Of a DNA stretch of 64,000 nt, positions 18,531 to 28,282 are shown piece by piece (the first letter of the stretch is position 1; each line of letters opens with the position of its first letter). The translations under genes and the position numbers were made by a program. Source of the DNA: Calditrichota bacterium (lineage in GTDB: Bacteria; Electryoneota; RPQS01); the NCBI GenBank assembly GCA_020637395.1, contig JACJWA010000002.1:124001-188000 (forward strand), given 5' to 3'. Below the pieces are notes generated by a model that made no database searches, was not told the origin of the DNA, and worked only from the letters and a program-made list of their open reading frames with translations.

Positions 18531-19973
18531 ATGCGCCTGTTGCTTTCACTTGCCACTCTACTGAGCCTCTCCTCGCTGTCCCTGGGGCAAACCTTCAGCG
18601 CTTTCCTCTCCCGCGTCAATTCTGTCCCCAACGATCAGCGCCCCGCCATCGTGGACAGCTTCCTGCAAGCCGTCCCCGGCTTTCCTTATATAGAGGAAAC
18701 CAATCAGGTCCATTTTCTCTATCTGGGCGAAGCCACGAGCGTCACCATTCCCGGCGACGCCAACCAATGGAACCCCAACTCATTTGCAATGAACCGGATC
18801 AGCGGCACGGACCTCTGGTACCACAGCCGCTTTTTCGAGTCAGATGCCCGCCTGGACTACAAGTTCGTCCTGAACAACACAAACTGGATCCTCGACCCCC
18901 GAAATCCCTACACCGTAGTCGGAGGGTTCGGACCCAACTCCGAGCTTCGCATGCCCGATTTCGTTCAGCCCCCCGAGATCGAATACTATCCGGGGCCTGA
19001 ACACGGCACCCTCCGCGACACCCTGTTCCATAGCGACATCCTTGGAAACACTCGCCGCGTTCGGGTTTTCATACCTGCCATCTACAATCCTTTTGACAAC
19101 TGCCTGCCGATCGTCCTGATTCACGACGGACTCGACTACCTGGATCTCGCCCACGCAGACAACATTCTTGACTATCTCTACTTTGAAAGCCTGAGCCGGT
19201 CGGTGATCGCGGTCTTTGTCCCGCCCGTGAACCGGACCGAGGAGTACGCGGGCAGCTTGCAGGACGAGTTCGGACAGTTCATCACGCAAGAGCTCCTGCC
19301 CTGGGTGGATTCGGAGTACAACACCTGTCCCGAGCCGCATAACCGCGGGACCATCGGCGCCTCAAATGGCGGCAACATTTCCCTGTGGTTGGCCGTGACC
19401 TATCCGGACCAATTCGGTCTCGTCGGAGCCCAATCTCCCAATGTCCAGTCCTCAATCACGGACTCTCTGCTGGCTCGCGATGATCTCGGCTTGCGCTTCT
19501 ACGTGGACATCGGTACCTACGACATCCCGCAACTGATTCCGCTCACGGAGAACTTGATACAAATCCTGAATGAACAACACTATGACCACACGAGCCAAGT
19601 ACATCATGACGGTCACAGTTGGGGCAACTGGCGGGCGCATTTGGATGAATGCCTGATCTACCTGTTCCCGCCGCACGGCGACGCAGAGCCGTCCGAAGCA
19701 TTGGTCCCCGCATCCTTTCAACTTGCACAGAATTTCCCAAATCCCTTTAATCCAGAAACTAAGCTTTCCTTCACACTGGAGAAGCGCCTGTATGCAGACC
19801 TGTCCATCTACGACCTTCAAGGCCGCAACATAGACACTCTCGCAAATGGCATCTTAGAAGCTGGAAAACATGAATTTGCATTTTCAGGCGCAGGAAAACC
19901 CTCCGGCATCTACTTCGCCCGCCTAACCGCCGGAGCAACGTCCCAAACCATCAAAATGCTCCTTCTGAAGTAA
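18531..19973 (+). CDS. Secreted esterase (enterochelin-esterase/esterase D-like) with CBM48-like N-domain and T9SS sorting domain
   Basis: 480-aa exported alpha/beta-hydrolase. Signal peptide 1-20; an N-terminal glycogen-binding/Ig-like domain (VTIPGDANQWNPNSF ... ARLDYKFVLN, about 60-140); then a putative-esterase domain (RVRVFIPAIYN onwards). The nucleophile is the Ser in GASNGG (about residue 283), with a likely acid Asp in YVDIGTYD and base His in DGHSWGNW (about 362). The T9SS sorting domain starts at NFPNPFNPETK (about 399). Start ATG sits 7 nt after GGAGG. It is divergent from the starch operon and shares its intergenic region, so it may act on acylated carbohydrates; the substrate is unknown. 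Confidence 0.88.
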   Translation: MRLLLSLATLLSLSSLSLGQTFSAFLSRVNSVPNDQRPAIVDSFLQAVPGFPYIEETNQVHFLYLGEATSVTIPGDANQWNPNSFAMNRISGTDLWYHSRFFESDARLDYKFVLNNTNWILDPRNPYTVVGGFGPNSELRMPDFVQPPEIEYYPGPEHGTLRDTLFHSDILGNTRRVRVFIPAIYNPFDNCLPIVLIHDGLDYLDLAHADNILDYLYFESLSRSVIAVFVPPVNRTEEYAGSLQDEFGQFITQELLPWVDSEYNTCPEPHNRGTIGASNGGNISLWLAVTYPDQFGLVGAQSPNVQSSITDSLLARDDLGLRFYVDIGTYDIPQLIPLTENLIQILNEQHYDHTSQVHHDGHSWGNWRAHLDECLIYLFPPHGDAEPSEALVPASFQLAQNFPNPFNPETKLSFTLEKRLYADLSIYDLQGRNIDTLANGILEAGKHEFAFSGAGKPSGIYFARLTAGATSQTIKMLLLK

Positions 19974-19975
19974 TA

Positions 19976-20248
19976 GCCCCCCGAGCAGGGTCTCCAGCTT
20001 GTCCTCGTAAGGAACCCTGCCGGAATCTGGAGCCTTCGCGCTGCAACAAGACGTGCTTAACAAGCACCAGGTTCGCCGAGCGGGATTTAGCGCAGTGCTT
20101 GACAAGCACGCAGCGATTCCCCGCCGGAATCTGCAACAAACCGTGCGCAAAATTCGCCCCCCGAGCAGGGTCTCCAGCTTGTCCTCGTAAGGAACCCTGC
20201 CGGAATCTGGAGCCTTCGCGCTGCAACAAGACGTGCTTAACAAGCACC
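19976..20248. repeat. 93-bp perfect direct repeat (period 180 bp) made of family A modules
   Basis: Positions 19976-20068 and 20156-20248 are identical over 93 bp. Each holds a family A element with the CTTGTCCTCGTAAGG loop, the linker AGCCTTCGCG and a GTGCTTAACAAGCAC hairpin. Between them lies a long-loop family A copy (20075-20131). The remainder of the gap, 20249-20450, is AT-richer and holds an 8-bp inverted repeat (GTTTTTCC 20312-20319, GGAAAAAC 20343-20350) and a possible -10 TACAAT (20391-20396), but no gene. Confidence 0.92.
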
Positions 20249-20450
20249 TGCCGAAGTTCGAACAATCGTAAAAATATCAATTAGATAATCTCAAATTCGC
20301 ATCACATCTCAGTTTTTCCAAAACTCCAAACTTCAGACTTTCGGAAAAACAGTGTTCTGACCTGCTCCGCGCTCTCGCTCACACGTACCTTACAATATTC
20401 TCGTATTCTCTGCCGTTCCAAACTGCCAAGAACTCTACATGAGCTGATAG

Positions 20451-21134
20451 ATGAAACACTCAGTCCTGCTGGTAGAAGATGAGCACGACATTCGCGAGTT
20501 GCTCGAGTACAATTTGACCCGCGACGGCTTCAATGTCCGCGCGGTTGGGACAGGCGAGCAGGCGTTAAGCCAGGTGAACGCGGCCGCTCCAGACTTAATA
20601 TTATTGGATTTGATGCTGCCCGGTATGGACGGCCTGCAAGTCTGTCGCAAGCTGAAGTCAGACAGCTCGACAGCCAATATCCCCATCGTCATGCTGACCG
20701 CAAAAGACGAAGAGTCCGATATCGTCACGGGTCTCGAGCTCGGCGCCGATGACTATGTCACCAAACCTTTCAGCCCCAAAGTCGTCGTCGCCCGCGCCCG
20801 CGCCATTCTTCGCCGAAAAAATGAACCCATCCCCGGTGAAGAAGAGGTCCTGAATTTCGATCAATTGACGATTCACCCCGGACGCCGCGAAGTATCCGTG
20901 GCTGGCGAGGCGATCGAACTAACCAATTCAGAATTTCGTATCTTGCACCACATGGCCCGCCGCCCCGGCTGGGTTTTCAGTCGCTATCAGCTCGTGGATG
21001 CCGTGCATGGCGAGAAACATGCCGTCTCCGACCGTTCCGTGGACGTCATGATCGTCGGCCTCCGCCGCAAACTCGGAGAGTGCGGAAACTACATTGAAAC
21101 AGTCCGTGGCGTAGGGTACCGTTTCCGCGTCTAA
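20451..21134 (+). CDS. OmpR/PhoB-family response regulator
   Basis: 227-aa transcription factor. The receiver domain (1-120) keeps the acidic pocket EDEHD, the phospho-accepting Asp in LILLDLMLPGMDG (about 53), and the conserved Lys in DDYVTKPFSP (about 102). A winged-helix domain (about 130-227) ends with the PhoB-like VETVRGVGYRFRV. It is followed after 71 bp by a PhoR-like kinase, so the two form a two-component system, most simply for phosphate or envelope signals. No PHO box or phosphate transporter is seen in the window, so the signal is unproven. Confidence 0.92.
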   Translation: MKHSVLLVEDEHDIRELLEYNLTRDGFNVRAVGTGEQALSQVNAAAPDLILLDLMLPGMDGLQVCRKLKSDSSTANIPIVMLTAKDEESDIVTGLELGADDYVTKPFSPKVVVARARAILRRKNEPIPGEEEVLNFDQLTIHPGRREVSVAGEAIELTNSEFRILHHMARRPGWVFSRYQLVDAVHGEKHAVSDRSVDVMIVGLRRKLGECGNYIETVRGVGYRFRV

Positions 21135-21205
21135 TCGTCCTGCCGGGGCAATGAGGGTTCGGAATGCCCCCGCAATCGCCGTCACGCCTGTTCGACACGC
21201 TCTAA

Positions 21206-22981
21206 ATGCCTCGAACTAAACCGCTGTTTAGGAAGCTTTTCCTCCCGTATGTTGCCGTTTCAATTGCAACGGCAGGGCTTCTGCTCGCGGTCATTGGAGT
21301 CACTTACAGCCGATTCGCACGCTCCGTCCAGCGCGACGCTCTAATCCAAAAAACAAATCTCGTGGCCGAGTCTCTCTTCAAGGAAGTAGGCTCTGAGCCA
21401 TTGGCCATCTCCGATAGCCTGTTGAAGCGTTACGCCTCAGCAGGTTTTTTTCGTTTGACCCTGACCGACAGCGCGGGCAATGTTTTGGCCGAGTCTGATA
21501 CGTTGGTCACGGTCGTCCCCAATCTGCAAAATGCTCCTGAAGTCGTGGCTGCAAAGCGTGGCACACCGGGCATGGCAACCCGCCGCGATGCTCAATTCCA
21601 GCGCACGTTCTCTTTCGTGGCCCTCCCCGTGGTCCGCGACCAAAAGGTCATCGCGATCTTGCGCGCCGGGGAATTGGTCTCGGCGTCCCGCTGGGCATTC
21701 TTCTTCGAAACGGCCGGATTAGCCGCCGTTTCTCTGATCTTGGTCGGAATTGGAATCATCGTGATTCTCCGCGTGGTGCGGCAGGTCGTCACGCCGCTGG
21801 ATTCCCTGCGTGCATCCGCCGAGCACTTCGCACAAGGCAAGCTCGAGACCAAGCTCGAAGAGCCCGAGATCACCGAACTGGCCTCGCTGGCTCGCGCCCT
21901 CAATCGCATGGCCGAGCTGCTCAGCAGCCGTATCGCCGACATCGAACGCCGCCGCGAAGAGCAGGAAGCCGTCCTGTTTTCTATGCTCGAAGGTGTCGTG
22001 GCCGTGGATTGCGATGCCCGCGTGATCATGATCAACTCCGCCGCCTCGCGCTTGTTCGACGTGAAAGCCGAGCGCGCACGCGGACGCCTGATCGAAGAAG
22101 CCGTCCGAATCACGGACATTCAGGACTTCGTGCATCTGACTCTCGCCGCCGGCGAACCGGTCGAACGCGAGATCATTCGCCACGACACGCTAGATCACAT
22201 TCTCCAGCTCCGCGGTACGCCCATCGTGGTCGCCGGTCAAGTCATCGGCGGTGTTGTGGTGATCAACGACATCACTCAAATGCGCCGGCTCGAGGCCACA
22301 CGCCGGGAGTTTGTCAGCAATGCCAGCCACGAACTGAAGACTCCGGTCACCGCCATCAAAGGCTCCATCGAAACGCTCCGCGAGGGTGCGCTCGACAATC
22401 CGGCCGATGCCGAGCGCTTTCTCGAGATCATCGCCCGTCAGGCGGACTTTCTGCAAGCCATCATCGAAGATCTCCTGAGTCTGGCTCGCATCGAGCAGGC
22501 CACCGAACACCAGAATCTCGCCGTGGAAAAAGTGAACATCGCGGGCCTGTTGCGCGACGCAATAGAAGCCACGTCGCTCGTCGCCGAGTCACGCGGCCAG
22601 AAGATTGAAGTCTCGGTTCCCGCTGATCTCACGGCCCCCATCAACAACTTCCTCATCCGCCAGGCCGTGATCAATCTGCTGGACAATGCCTGCAAATACA
22701 GCCCCGAAGGCACCGAAATCAAACTTCGTGCAAAGTCGGAAGACCAGAAACTCGTCATCTCCGTGCAGGATGAAGGTCCGGGCATTTCCGAGAAGCATCT
22801 GCCCCGTATCTTCGAACGCTTCTACCGCGTCGAAGCCAGCCGCAACAGGAAGTTCGGCGGCACAGGCCTCGGCCTCGCCATCGTCAAGCACGCGGCCCTC
22901 GCCCACGGCGGAACCGCCGACGTGGACACTCAGCTCGGACGCGGCAGCACCTTCTCCATCCGCGTCCCCCTCGAGCGCTAA
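21206..22981 (+). CDS. PhoR-like membrane sensor histidine kinase
   Basis: 591-aa partner of the upstream regulator. Order: transmembrane helix (about 11-33), periplasmic sensor of about 130 residues, second transmembrane helix (about 170-192), HAMP, PAS-like domain (LEGVVAVDCDARVIMINSAA, about 255-350), HisKA with the phosphorylated His in FVSNASHELKTPVTAIKG (about 379), and HATPase with N-box NLLDNACKYSPEG, G1 box DEGPGISEKHLPRIFERFYR and G2 box GGTGLGLAIVKH. Architecture and length match PhoR. It is followed by a hairpin terminator at 23006-23031. Confidence 0.93.
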   Translation: MPRTKPLFRKLFLPYVAVSIATAGLLLAVIGVTYSRFARSVQRDALIQKTNLVAESLFKEVGSEPLAISDSLLKRYASAGFFRLTLTDSAGNVLAESDTLVTVVPNLQNAPEVVAAKRGTPGMATRRDAQFQRTFSFVALPVVRDQKVIAILRAGELVSASRWAFFFETAGLAAVSLILVGIGIIVILRVVRQVVTPLDSLRASAEHFAQGKLETKLEEPEITELASLARALNRMAELLSSRIADIERRREEQEAVLFSMLEGVVAVDCDARVIMINSAASRLFDVKAERARGRLIEEAVRITDIQDFVHLTLAAGEPVEREIIRHDTLDHILQLRGTPIVVAGQVIGGVVVINDITQMRRLEATRREFVSNASHELKTPVTAIKGSIETLREGALDNPADAERFLEIIARQADFLQAIIEDLLSLARIEQATEHQNLAVEKVNIAGLLRDAIEATSLVAESRGQKIEVSVPADLTAPINNFLIRQAVINLLDNACKYSPEGTEIKLRAKSEDQKLVISVQDEGPGISEKHLPRIFERFYRVEASRNRKFGGTGLGLAIVKHAALAHGGTADVDTQLGRGSTFSIRVPLER

Positions 22982-23005
22982 GTATTCAAATGACTCCAAA
23001 CAAAA

Positions 23006-23031
23006 GCGGCCCGCTCAAAAGAGCGGGCCGC
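23006..23031 (+). terminator. Hairpin terminator after the histidine kinase
   Basis: Perfect 11-bp stem GCGGCCCGCTC / GAGCGGGCCGC with an AAAA loop, 24 nt after the stop codon. The following T-tract is weak (ACTATCTCT). Confidence 0.7.
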
Positions 23032-23040
23032 ACTATCTCT

Positions 23041-23278
23041 AACCGCGCCAGCACAAGACGTGCTTAACAAGCACTCCCGAGCAGGGTCTCCAGACCCTGC
23101 CGGAATCTCAAGCCTTCGCGCCAGCACAAGACGTGCTTAACAAGCACTCGCCGAGCGGGGATTTAGCGCGTAGTGCGGTTCCCCGCCGGAATCTGTAACA
23201 AGACGTGCTTAACAAGCACCTGCCGGAATCTCAAGCCTTCGCGCCAGCAACAAGCCGTGCTTAACAAGCACCAAGCAC
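23041..23278. repeat. Cluster of family A repeats and GTGCTTAACAAGCAC hairpins
   Basis: Contains a short-loop copy (23076-23106), a long-loop copy without its inner hairpin (23151-23193), a partial copy near 23221, and four GTGCTTAACAAGCAC hairpins. These are joined by the recurring linker AGCCTTCGCGCCAGCACA. It fills the whole convergent gap between the kinase and OmpA genes. Confidence 0.9.
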
Positions 23279-24712
23279 CTATTTCGTTCTTACGAAATCA
23301 ATGCGGCGATTTTTCTGACGTCCTTCGTCGGTGTTGTTGTCACCCACTGGCTTATCAGGTCCAAAGCCCTTCGTCGTCATCCGCGCGCCGTCAATGCCCT
23401 TGGCCACCAGCCACGCCTTCACCGATTCCGCACGCTGCTGCGACAACTTCTTGTTATAGGCCTTCGCACCGCGGCTGTCCGTATGGCCCTGAATCTCAAC
23501 TTCAAGCTCCGGATTCAGACGCAGCGTGTTGTAGGCCTTGGTCAGAATTTCTTCGGACTCAGGCTTGATGTCGGCCTTCGAGGTTTCAAACACGATACCT
23601 TCCAGCGTGATCGCCTGACCCACTTCCGTCACGACCAGTTTCTCAACATCGTCATCCGGATTCAGCGGATTGTCGCCGCGATTGACTTCCACGCCATCTT
23701 CCACCGAGCCCTTATCGGTATCCTTGTCCAGCGGATTGGTCTTGTGATCATTCACTTCGCCGCCGTCGGTCAAGCCGTCGCCGTCCGTATCTTTCTTGAG
23801 CGGATCGGTCTTATGATCGTTGATTTCGGCTCCGTCATCCAATCCGTCGCCGTCCGTATCCTTCATCGTCGGATTCGTCATGTGGACATTGACTTCCTCG
23901 CCGTCACCCAATCCGTCGCCGTCCGTATCGGCGTTCAGCGGATCGGTCTTGTGCGTCATGACTTCCGAACCATCGGTCAAGCCGTCGCCATCGGTATCCG
24001 GATTACGCGGATCGGTTTTGTGCGTGTAATACTCGTCGCCGTCGCTCAAGCCGTCGCCGTCGGTATCCGGATTCTTCGGATCGGTGCCCAGCTTACGCTC
24101 TTCCTTGTCGGGAATGCCGTCGCCGTCGGTGTCCTTGTTCGGGTTGCCGTTGTGCACGCGCAGACCGAGCAGCACATTCATGTAGGCATCATCCGTGTCA
24201 TCATACACCGGATTGATGTCGTCGGACATGATCATATTGTAGCCGCCGTGCAGATCGAGCGACAGGTATTCATCAAGATGATACTGAATACCCACACCCA
24301 ACGGAATCACGGGATTCCAGCCGTCCACTTCCGCATCGGCGTCCGCCGCGCTCGGCACATCCTGCACATCGTGGTGCAGCATGCCGATTCCCGCATAGAC
24401 AAACGGGAACCACTTTTCCTGCTTGAACGGCGCAAACCGCGCACGCAGGTCAATCGGCATCACTTCGCCATTGTATTCATCGGCCCGCAGGCGAGCGATC
24501 GCAATTCCCAGCTCGAGCTGCAGCGGATCGAGAATCGGATACGCAAAGCTGTGGCGAACCTTGAGGCCCATCATGGAGCCTTCGGATTCATTCGTCGGGA
24601 TGGCCACCCCGCCTCCCAGATAGCCTTCAAGCCCCAGTTCCTTGAACTGCGCCGAGGCCAAAATCGGTACCAACACCGACAACAAAACAAAGATTTTCAA
24701 AAGTTTACGCAT
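23279..24712 (-). CDS. OmpA-family outer-membrane protein with thrombospondin type 3 repeats
   Basis: 477-aa envelope protein linking outer membrane and peptidoglycan. Signal peptide 1-21; an N-terminal eight-strand-like barrel (to about 200); a stretch of six or more DTDGDGL-type thrombospondin type 3 calcium-binding repeats (about 205-345), as in OprF/MotB-like porins; and a C-terminal OmpA peptidoglycan-binding domain with LEVEIQGHTDSRGAKAYN and SQQRAESVKAWLV (about 375-477). The start at 24712 is chosen by the signal peptide; the open frame extends 71 codons upstream only through translated repeat DNA. It is a single gene between repeat clusters. Confidence 0.92.
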   Translation of the reverse strand: MRKLLKIFVLLSVLVPILASAQFKELGLEGYLGGGVAIPTNESEGSMMGLKVRHSFAYPILDPLQLELGIAIARLRADEYNGEVMPIDLRARFAPFKQEKWFPFVYAGIGMLHHDVQDVPSAADADAEVDGWNPVIPLGVGIQYHLDEYLSLDLHGGYNMIMSDDINPVYDDTDDAYMNVLLGLRVHNGNPNKDTDGDGIPDKEERKLGTDPKNPDTDGDGLSDGDEYYTHKTDPRNPDTDGDGLTDGSEVMTHKTDPLNADTDGDGLGDGEEVNVHMTNPTMKDTDGDGLDDGAEINDHKTDPLKKDTDGDGLTDGGEVNDHKTNPLDKDTDKGSVEDGVEVNRGDNPLNPDDDVEKLVVTEVGQAITLEGIVFETSKADIKPESEEILTKAYNTLRLNPELEVEIQGHTDSRGAKAYNKKLSQQRAESVKAWLVAKGIDGARMTTKGFGPDKPVGDNNTDEGRQKNRRIDFVRTK

Positions 24713-24846
24713 ATGACACCTATAGGGTAGTGAGCACCGAACCGTTGAATTCTGGATAAGGATTAGCAATATATCACATCCTGCTAACTTCTTCAAGTTT
24801 CTCCTCTTACCACCCCGGTAGCCATTCCCCCACATCCACCCAACCT

Positions 24847-25110
24847 CCCCGAGCAGGGTCTCCAGACCCTGCTGGAATCCCCAGCCCCCTTCATACCTCA
24901 TACCTTCTCCGCCTTCCGCCTTCATATTTCATACTTCATACTTCATATTTCACACCTCATACCTCATACCTCTTACCTCATACCTTCTCCGCCTTCCGCC
25001 TTCATATTTCATACTTCATACTTTTCCCCTTGACTTTCCCTTCCGCATTCCATATCTCATACTCATAGAGCCTGTCATCCTGAAGCCGCCGCGGCTGAAG
25101 GATCTTGTTT
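24847..25110. repeat. Composite repeat block: family A, low-complexity family T and family G
   Basis: A short-loop family A copy (24847-24879) is followed by about 160 bp of CATACTTCATATTTCATACC-like words (family T, 24885-25055) and then a GTCATCCTGAAG...AAGGATCTT element (family G, 25074-25105). The gap 24713-25177 contains nothing else apart from the two genes' flanking start regions. Confidence 0.85.
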
Positions 25111-25177
25111 GAGTGCCACTCGTTGCAATCGGTGTCCCAGCCTTGCAGTAGAATCGTCTTTCCCAGAGGCCACGACC

Positions 25178-26725
25178 ATGACGCGAATTCCATCCATATT
25201 CAAACATCCGAAGCGGGTGGGGTTCGCGCTTCTGGTGCTGGCAGTCGCCAGTTTCTGCTCTGCACAGGAGATGATCTGGGCACGGAATGGGCAAGGCCAG
25301 AGCTCGGGGTATGGGGGGCGGGTATTCTCGCTGGGCGATTTCAATAATGACGGGTTCAGTGATTTTGCCGTTGATGCATATGCCCGAAACTTTTCGCAGG
25401 ATCCCTTTGGTGGGTATCTGGAGATGTTCCTTGGAGCTTCAGTCCCTAGCACAGTACCTTTTAGAACAGTGCTCCCGGATACTTCTGCCGGTCTCAAGTA
25501 CGGGGCATTTCGCCTCCTCGGCGATATTAATGGTGATGGGGTCGAGGATTGGACTGGTCTCATGCTCCAACGCTCAGATCTGGATATTGTAGTAGCACAG
25601 ATCTATCTCGATGGATTTAGTGATTCGCTGCCGGATTTGGAATGGAGTTGGAGAGATGCTATTCCATATGCAATGGGTGATTTCAATGGGGATGGCTTTG
25701 ATGATGTATATCGGTACTATCTTCAGCCATTAGATTATGGTGATGTGTATTTCGGGAGTACCAGTTTCGACACAATACCCGATTGGACGATGCACAGCCC
25801 GGAAGGGCATCGCTATCAAGCCTGGCCGGATGCATTTGGAGATCTCAATGGCGATGGGTTTACAGATTTCATAAGTAGTAATCCCACCCCTGAGAATCAG
25901 CTTCACATTTTCTACGGGGGTGTATCTCCCGACACTGTTCCGGCGGCTGTCTGGACAAATCATCGGGACTGGGAGACCAGAATTATCAACGATCTGAATG
26001 GGGACGGTAAGGATGAGATTGTCTGGGCGGGACTGCCCGCCGGGAACATCAACGTCCACTTCGGTGGGAACATGATTTCCCAGACGCCCGACCGCATCCT
26101 TCAGTTCCTGGGGTGTTCGGATGTTTCCGATATCATCAGCGCCGGTGACGTGAACGATGACGGGTACAATGACATGATCGTATTGGATTGGCGCTGTACG
26201 CGTACGGGCAAGCTGGCGCTTTATCTTGGCTCCCCGTGGGTGAACACGAACCCGGTTTTCGAGTTTCTGGGGGCACAGGATCCCTACGATCTGGTGGCGG
26301 TTTTTTCAGCAGCGGGGTACGGCGACGTAAATGGCGACGGGGTCGGGGATTTTGGTGTCGGCGCCTGGAGCGATGACGCGGATGGCACACGCGGCCGTAC
26401 GATTGTGATTGCGGGCAGCCGCAATTGGATCGTCCCGGCGGAGGATCGCAGAGTCCCCTATCCGCGCGACTTTCAGGTCTCGGCATTTCCAAATCCGTTC
26501 AACTCGCAGACCACATTGCGCATGGACTTACCTTTGGGGACGCGCAACGTGAAGGTGGACGTATTCAATACGCTGGGCCAACAGGTTGAACAGGTCGAAT
26601 CCCCCGTCTTGGCCAGCCGGGTAGATGTCCGGCTCTCCGCCGACGATTGGGCCAGCGGTGTCTACATGGCACATGTTCAAACCGAAAACACATTTGAAAC
26701 AGTCAAACTGGTATATTTGCAGTAG
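25178..26725 (+). CDS. FG-GAP repeat surface protein with T9SS sorting domain (copy 1)
   Basis: 515-aa secreted beta-propeller-like protein. The signal peptide (VGFALLVLAVASFCSA) is followed by about seven FG-GAP/integrin-alpha-type blades with calcium-loop motifs such as DFNNDGFSDFAV, DINGDGVEDW, DFNGDGFDDVY, DLNGDGKDEIV, DVNDDGYNDMIV and DVNGDGVGDFGV. It ends with a sorting domain from FPNPFNSQTT. Start ATG (25178) lies 8 nt after AGAGG. It is followed 21 bp later by a paralogue with which it shares a nearly identical 3' third. Probably an adhesin or binding propeller; ligand unknown. Confidence 0.87.
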   Translation: MTRIPSIFKHPKRVGFALLVLAVASFCSAQEMIWARNGQGQSSGYGGRVFSLGDFNNDGFSDFAVDAYARNFSQDPFGGYLEMFLGASVPSTVPFRTVLPDTSAGLKYGAFRLLGDINGDGVEDWTGLMLQRSDLDIVVAQIYLDGFSDSLPDLEWSWRDAIPYAMGDFNGDGFDDVYRYYLQPLDYGDVYFGSTSFDTIPDWTMHSPEGHRYQAWPDAFGDLNGDGFTDFISSNPTPENQLHIFYGGVSPDTVPAAVWTNHRDWETRIINDLNGDGKDEIVWAGLPAGNINVHFGGNMISQTPDRILQFLGCSDVSDIISAGDVNDDGYNDMIVLDWRCTRTGKLALYLGSPWVNTNPVFEFLGAQDPYDLVAVFSAAGYGDVNGDGVGDFGVGAWSDDADGTRGRTIVIAGSRNWIVPAEDRRVPYPRDFQVSAFPNPFNSQTTLRMDLPLGTRNVKVDVFNTLGQQVEQVESPVLASRVDVRLSADDWASGVYMAHVQTENTFETVKLVYLQ

Positions 26726-26746
26726 TCCTAATAGGAGAATTCACTC

Positions 26747-28255
26747 ATGCGTTACATTATTTTATCCCTACTGCTGATTGCCAGTTACTGCTCTGCACAG
26801 GAGATGATCTGGGCACGGAATGGACTTGAGAACGGGGCGCGCTATGGGGTGCGAGTCTTCTCACTGGGTGACGTGAACAGCGATGGGTTTATGGATTTCG
26901 CTGTCGAATCACAGTATGGTAACAACCCCAGCCTCTATTGGGGCTATTTGGAAATGTTCCATGGGGGGCAGCCGCCCAGCCCAACCCCGTTTCGAACACT
27001 CTTGCCGGACACAAGTGCCGGATTGAGGTACGGAACTTTCTATGTGTTGGGTGATATCAACGGGGACGGTCTTACCGACTGGACTGAGGATCAACTCTTG
27101 AGATCGGATGTGCATACAGAAGTATTCCGGTTCTTCTACGATGGCTTCAACGATACGGAATACGATTTGGAGTGGCGCATCCGCGACCAATCCCTCTATC
27201 CGATGGGCGACTTCAACGGGGATGGTTTTGACGACATTTACAGATACTATGAAAGCCCACTTGACTATGGTGAGGTGTATTTCGGGGGTACCAGTTTCGA
27301 CACAATACCCGATTGGACAATGCACAGTCCGGAAGGACACCGTTATCAAGCCTGGTTGAGATTCTTTGGTGACTTGAATGGAGATGGCATTTCAGATGCA
27401 TTCGCCCCTCCTTCAGAAGAATCGGAACAACTACCTGTTTTCTTCGGGGGCGTGTCAGCTGATACGGTACCAAGCTTGTTTCTTTCAGGCTTTCGAGACT
27501 ATCCTTTTAGGGCAGTCAATGACTTGAATGGGGATGGCCGGGATGAGATCGTAGGGAACGGTCTTCCGCGCCAGAACATTAATGTCTATTTTGGCGGGGA
27601 GACCATGTCGTCAACTCCCGATCGTGTTCTTCAGTTTCAAGGTTGCAATGGTGCCTCTGAGATGATTAGCGCCGGCGACGTGAATGACGACGGGTATAAT
27701 GATATGATTGTGATTGGTTGGACCTGTACGCGTACGGGCAAGCTGGCGCTTTATCTTGGTTCCCCGTGGGTGAACACGAACCCGGTTTTCGAGTTTCTGG
27801 GGGCACAGGATCCCTACGATCTGGTGGCGGTTTTTTCAGCGGCGGGGTACGGCGACGTAAACGGCGACGGGGTCGAGGATTTTGGTGTCGGCGCCTGGAG
27901 CGATGACGCGGATGGCACACGCGGCCGGGCGATTGTGATTGCGGGCAGCCGCAATTGGATCGTCCCGGCGGAGGAGCACAGAGTCCCCTATCCGCGTGAC
28001 TTTCAGGTCTCGGCATTCCCGAATCCGTTCAACTCGCAAACCACACTACGTATGGACTTGCCGCTGGGGACGCGCAGCGTGAAGGTGGATGTATTCAATA
28101 CGCTGGGCCAACAGGTTGAACAGGTCGAGTCCCCCGTCTTGGCCAGCCGGGTCGACGTCCGGCTCTCCGCCGACGATTGGGCCAGCGGCATCTATCTGGT
28201 CAAAGTGGAGGCCGCAAGCCATTCGAGAACACAGAAACTGGTGCTTCTGAAATAG
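26747..28255 (+). CDS. FG-GAP repeat surface protein with T9SS sorting domain (copy 2)
   Basis: 502-aa tandem paralogue of the upstream gene, with the same order: signal peptide (MRYIILSLLLIASYCSA), seven DxNxDGxxD blades, and a sorting domain from FPNPFNSQTT ending in KLVLLK. AGGAG lies upstream of the ATG. From 27724 to 28191 it is about 95% identical in DNA to 26194-26661 (my hand count is 23 differences in 468 bp), while the first two thirds are clearly more diverged in protein. This points to gene conversion of the C-terminal third. The spacing suggests co-transcription with copy 1. Confidence 0.87.
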   Translation: MRYIILSLLLIASYCSAQEMIWARNGLENGARYGVRVFSLGDVNSDGFMDFAVESQYGNNPSLYWGYLEMFHGGQPPSPTPFRTLLPDTSAGLRYGTFYVLGDINGDGLTDWTEDQLLRSDVHTEVFRFFYDGFNDTEYDLEWRIRDQSLYPMGDFNGDGFDDIYRYYESPLDYGEVYFGGTSFDTIPDWTMHSPEGHRYQAWLRFFGDLNGDGISDAFAPPSEESEQLPVFFGGVSADTVPSLFLSGFRDYPFRAVNDLNGDGRDEIVGNGLPRQNINVYFGGETMSSTPDRVLQFQGCNGASEMISAGDVNDDGYNDMIVIGWTCTRTGKLALYLGSPWVNTNPVFEFLGAQDPYDLVAVFSAAGYGDVNGDGVEDFGVGAWSDDADGTRGRAIVIAGSRNWIVPAEEHRVPYPRDFQVSAFPNPFNSQTTLRMDLPLGTRSVKVDVFNTLGQQVEQVESPVLASRVDVRLSADDWASGIYLVKVEAASHSRTQKLVLLK

Positions 28256-28282
28256 GAAACAGGAAGGCAGAGCCTCGGCACG

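Noticed and set aside
19976..20248. Protein-coding frames through the family A repeats (translating to GDPARG-type phrases)
   Set aside because: The same peptide phrases arise wherever the repeat lies, on both strands, and end at repeat borders; no ribosome-binding site or homology.
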